From: Erwinia sp. S63
GTDB taxonomy: Bacteria; Pseudomonadota; Gammaproteobacteria; Enterobacterales; Enterobacteriaceae
NCBI RefSeq assembly: GCF_016625195.1
Contig: NZ_JACVUP010000014.1
Coordinates: 124,001-188,000 of the forward strand
Length of the DNA stretch: 64,000 bases
Direction of reading: 5' to 3'
The position numbers and the translations under genes were made by a program. The notes beneath the pieces are model-generated. The model ran no database searches. It was not told the DNA's origin and saw nothing but the letters and a program-made list of their open reading frames with translations. This document shows positions 62,975 through 64,000 of this stretch, in pieces (within the stretch, counting starts at the first letter, position 1; the number at the start of each line of letters is the position of its first letter).

Positions 62975-64000
62975 TCACTCTGTAGGATAGATCGACTCTG
63001 CCAACGTGCCCCGACGATCCAGTCGGCGTGCGGCTAACCACAGTAATGCGGTGACAAACCAGCCAATAATCCACGACACATCATTGCCTGCAAATATCCA
63101 GGTTAATGAGCCATGGTGCAGCGGATTATCAATAAACGGCAGTTGCACCATCACACCCAGGAAATAGACCACAATCCCTGCCCAGTTCCAGCGCCCATAA
63201 CGACCATCAGGCTGTGAGAGTGCCGGAATATCCACGCGCCCTTTGGTGATGAGATAAAAATCGGTAAGGCTGATTGCGCTCCACGGAACAAAGAAGGCCA
63301 GCAGGAACAACAGGAAATGGGTAAACGATTTGAGGAAGGCCGGTTCACTGATCAGGGCGATGATGCAGGCAATCGTGACCATCAACACCACAAACAGAAT
63401 ACGACCACCTCGGCTGAGGGAAGTTTGCTGCCGGAAGCCTGACACGATGGTGGTGAGTGACATAAAGCTGCCGTAAGCATTCAGGGTAGTGAAGGTAATC
63501 TTGCCAAAACAGATAGCAAAGTAGATCACCATTGCCATGGTCGCGCTACTGCCCAGACCCACGATATATCCCACTTCATTACCGGAAAACGCTTTTCCGG
63601 CAATCGCCGCCACAATCACGCCCAACGTCATCGAGGCTTGTGTGCCTAAAACGGTGCCGAAAAACACCGAACTGAACAGCTTTTTCGCCGATACATTAGC
63701 AGGCAGGTAGCGCGAGTAATCAGACACATACGGGCAAAAGGCTATTTGCCAGGAGGATGAGAGGGAAACGGCCAGCAGGAAGTTGGCAATCGTGAAGTGC
63801 TGATTTTGCCATACGGCGGACAAATCATGCGTGGAAAGCAGGGTGATGAACAGATAAGCGAAGGCCAGCACACCGATCACACTCGCCACTTTACCCAGCT
63901 TGTGAATTACCCGGTATCCGAGCACCGCAATCACCACAATGATGGCGCTGAACAGGATCATACCCGTAGCGTTGCTCACATTAATCAGCTTTGCCAGTGC
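62975..64000 (-). CDS. NCS1-family permease, C-terminal part
   Basis: Partial gene: the frame is open to the right edge, so the N-terminus is missing and about 341 residues are visible. It belongs to the nucleobase:cation symporter-1 family (CodB/cytosine permease group): SSSWQIAFCPYVSDYSRYLP and AFFVPWSAISLTDFYLI are family segments. Eight or more membrane segments are visible. Substrates in the family include cytosine, purines, hydantoins and thiamine-related compounds; this one cannot be named from the part seen. Confidence 0.87.
   Translation of the reverse strand, partial: ALAKLINVSNATGMILFSAIIVVIAVLGYRVIHKLGKVASVIGVLAFAYLFITLLSTHDLSAVWQNQHFTIANFLLAVSLSSSWQIAFCPYVSDYSRYLPANVSAKKLFSSVFFGTVLGTQASMTLGVIVAAIAGKAFSGNEVGYIVGLGSSATMAMVIYFAICFGKITFTTLNAYGSFMSLTTIVSGFRQQTSLSRGGRILFVVLMVTIACIIALISEPAFLKSFTHFLLFLLAFFVPWSAISLTDFYLITKGRVDIPALSQPDGRYGRWNWAGIVVYFLGVMVQLPFIDNPLHHGSLTWIFAGNDVSWIIGWFVTALLWLAARRLDRRGTLAESIYPTE

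Noticed and set aside
1..64000. CRISPR arrays, tRNA or rRNA genes, insertion sequences
   Set aside because: No regularly spaced repeats, cloverleaf with CCA-type end, rRNA segment or transposase frame was seen on either strand.

Overview
The window reads as chromosomal DNA of a plant- or environment-associated member of the Enterobacterales, most likely Erwiniaceae (Pantoea or Erwinia). The basis is close agreement of several proteins with enterobacterial families (transketolase, LplA, RluF, Lhr, CurA, GudX-like enzyme) and a high-GC coding style. This is inference from protein similarity, not from a marker gene. No rRNA, tRNA, CRISPR array, insertion sequence or phage-like module was seen.

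Region 1 (1-19291, all minus strand) is a type VI secretion system (T6SS) operon. Reading from its promoter side it holds vgrG, a DUF2169-pentapeptide fusion, a second pentapeptide protein, a DUF3540 protein, a PAAR-like DUF4150 protein, an SH3-like lipoprotein, tssJ, tssK, tssL (OmpA type), tssM, tagF, tssA, tssB, tssC, hcp and the start of an FHA-domain tagH that runs off the left edge. tssE, tssF, tssG and the ClpV gene tssH are not in the window. The five genes after vgrG look like an effector-loading module, but no recognisable toxin/immunity pair accompanies them.

Region 2 (19292-28013) has an AT-rich 0.8 kb intergenic stretch, a tripartite RND efflux operon (lipoprotein adaptor, pump, outer-membrane factor), two TetR regulators arranged tail to tail, and a pirin-like protein with a partly lost metal site. 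A 207-bp structured palindromic repeat element follows at 28066-28272, then lplA.

Region 3 (29744-39351) is a carbon-source island. A divergent pair of units (rpiB-type isomerase plus transketolase on the minus strand; MFS transporter, DhaKL-type kinase, triosephosphate-isomerase homologue, xylose-isomerase-like protein and ApnO-type oxidoisomerase on the plus strand) followed by a SorC regulator matches the known D-apionate route: D-apionate to 3-oxo-isoapionate, to L-erythrulose, to L-erythrulose-1-P, to D-erythrulose-4-P, to D-erythrose-4-P. The linked transketolase could draw off the last product.

Region 4 (39389-51239) mixes an AbiE-type toxin-antitoxin pair with duplicated operator-like repeats, a UgpBAEC-like ABC importer with a metallophosphoesterase broken by a frameshift, an HPP membrane protein, rluF, a 49-aa small protein, curA and a HipBA module with a perfect 20-bp palindrome in its promoter.

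Region 5 (51437-64000) has an aldarate-type operon (MFS carrier, GudX-like glucarate dehydratase homologue, periplasmic lactonase), a FUSC-family exporter, the giant helicase lhr, a secreted YbhB/PEBP protein and an NCS1 permease cut by the right edge.
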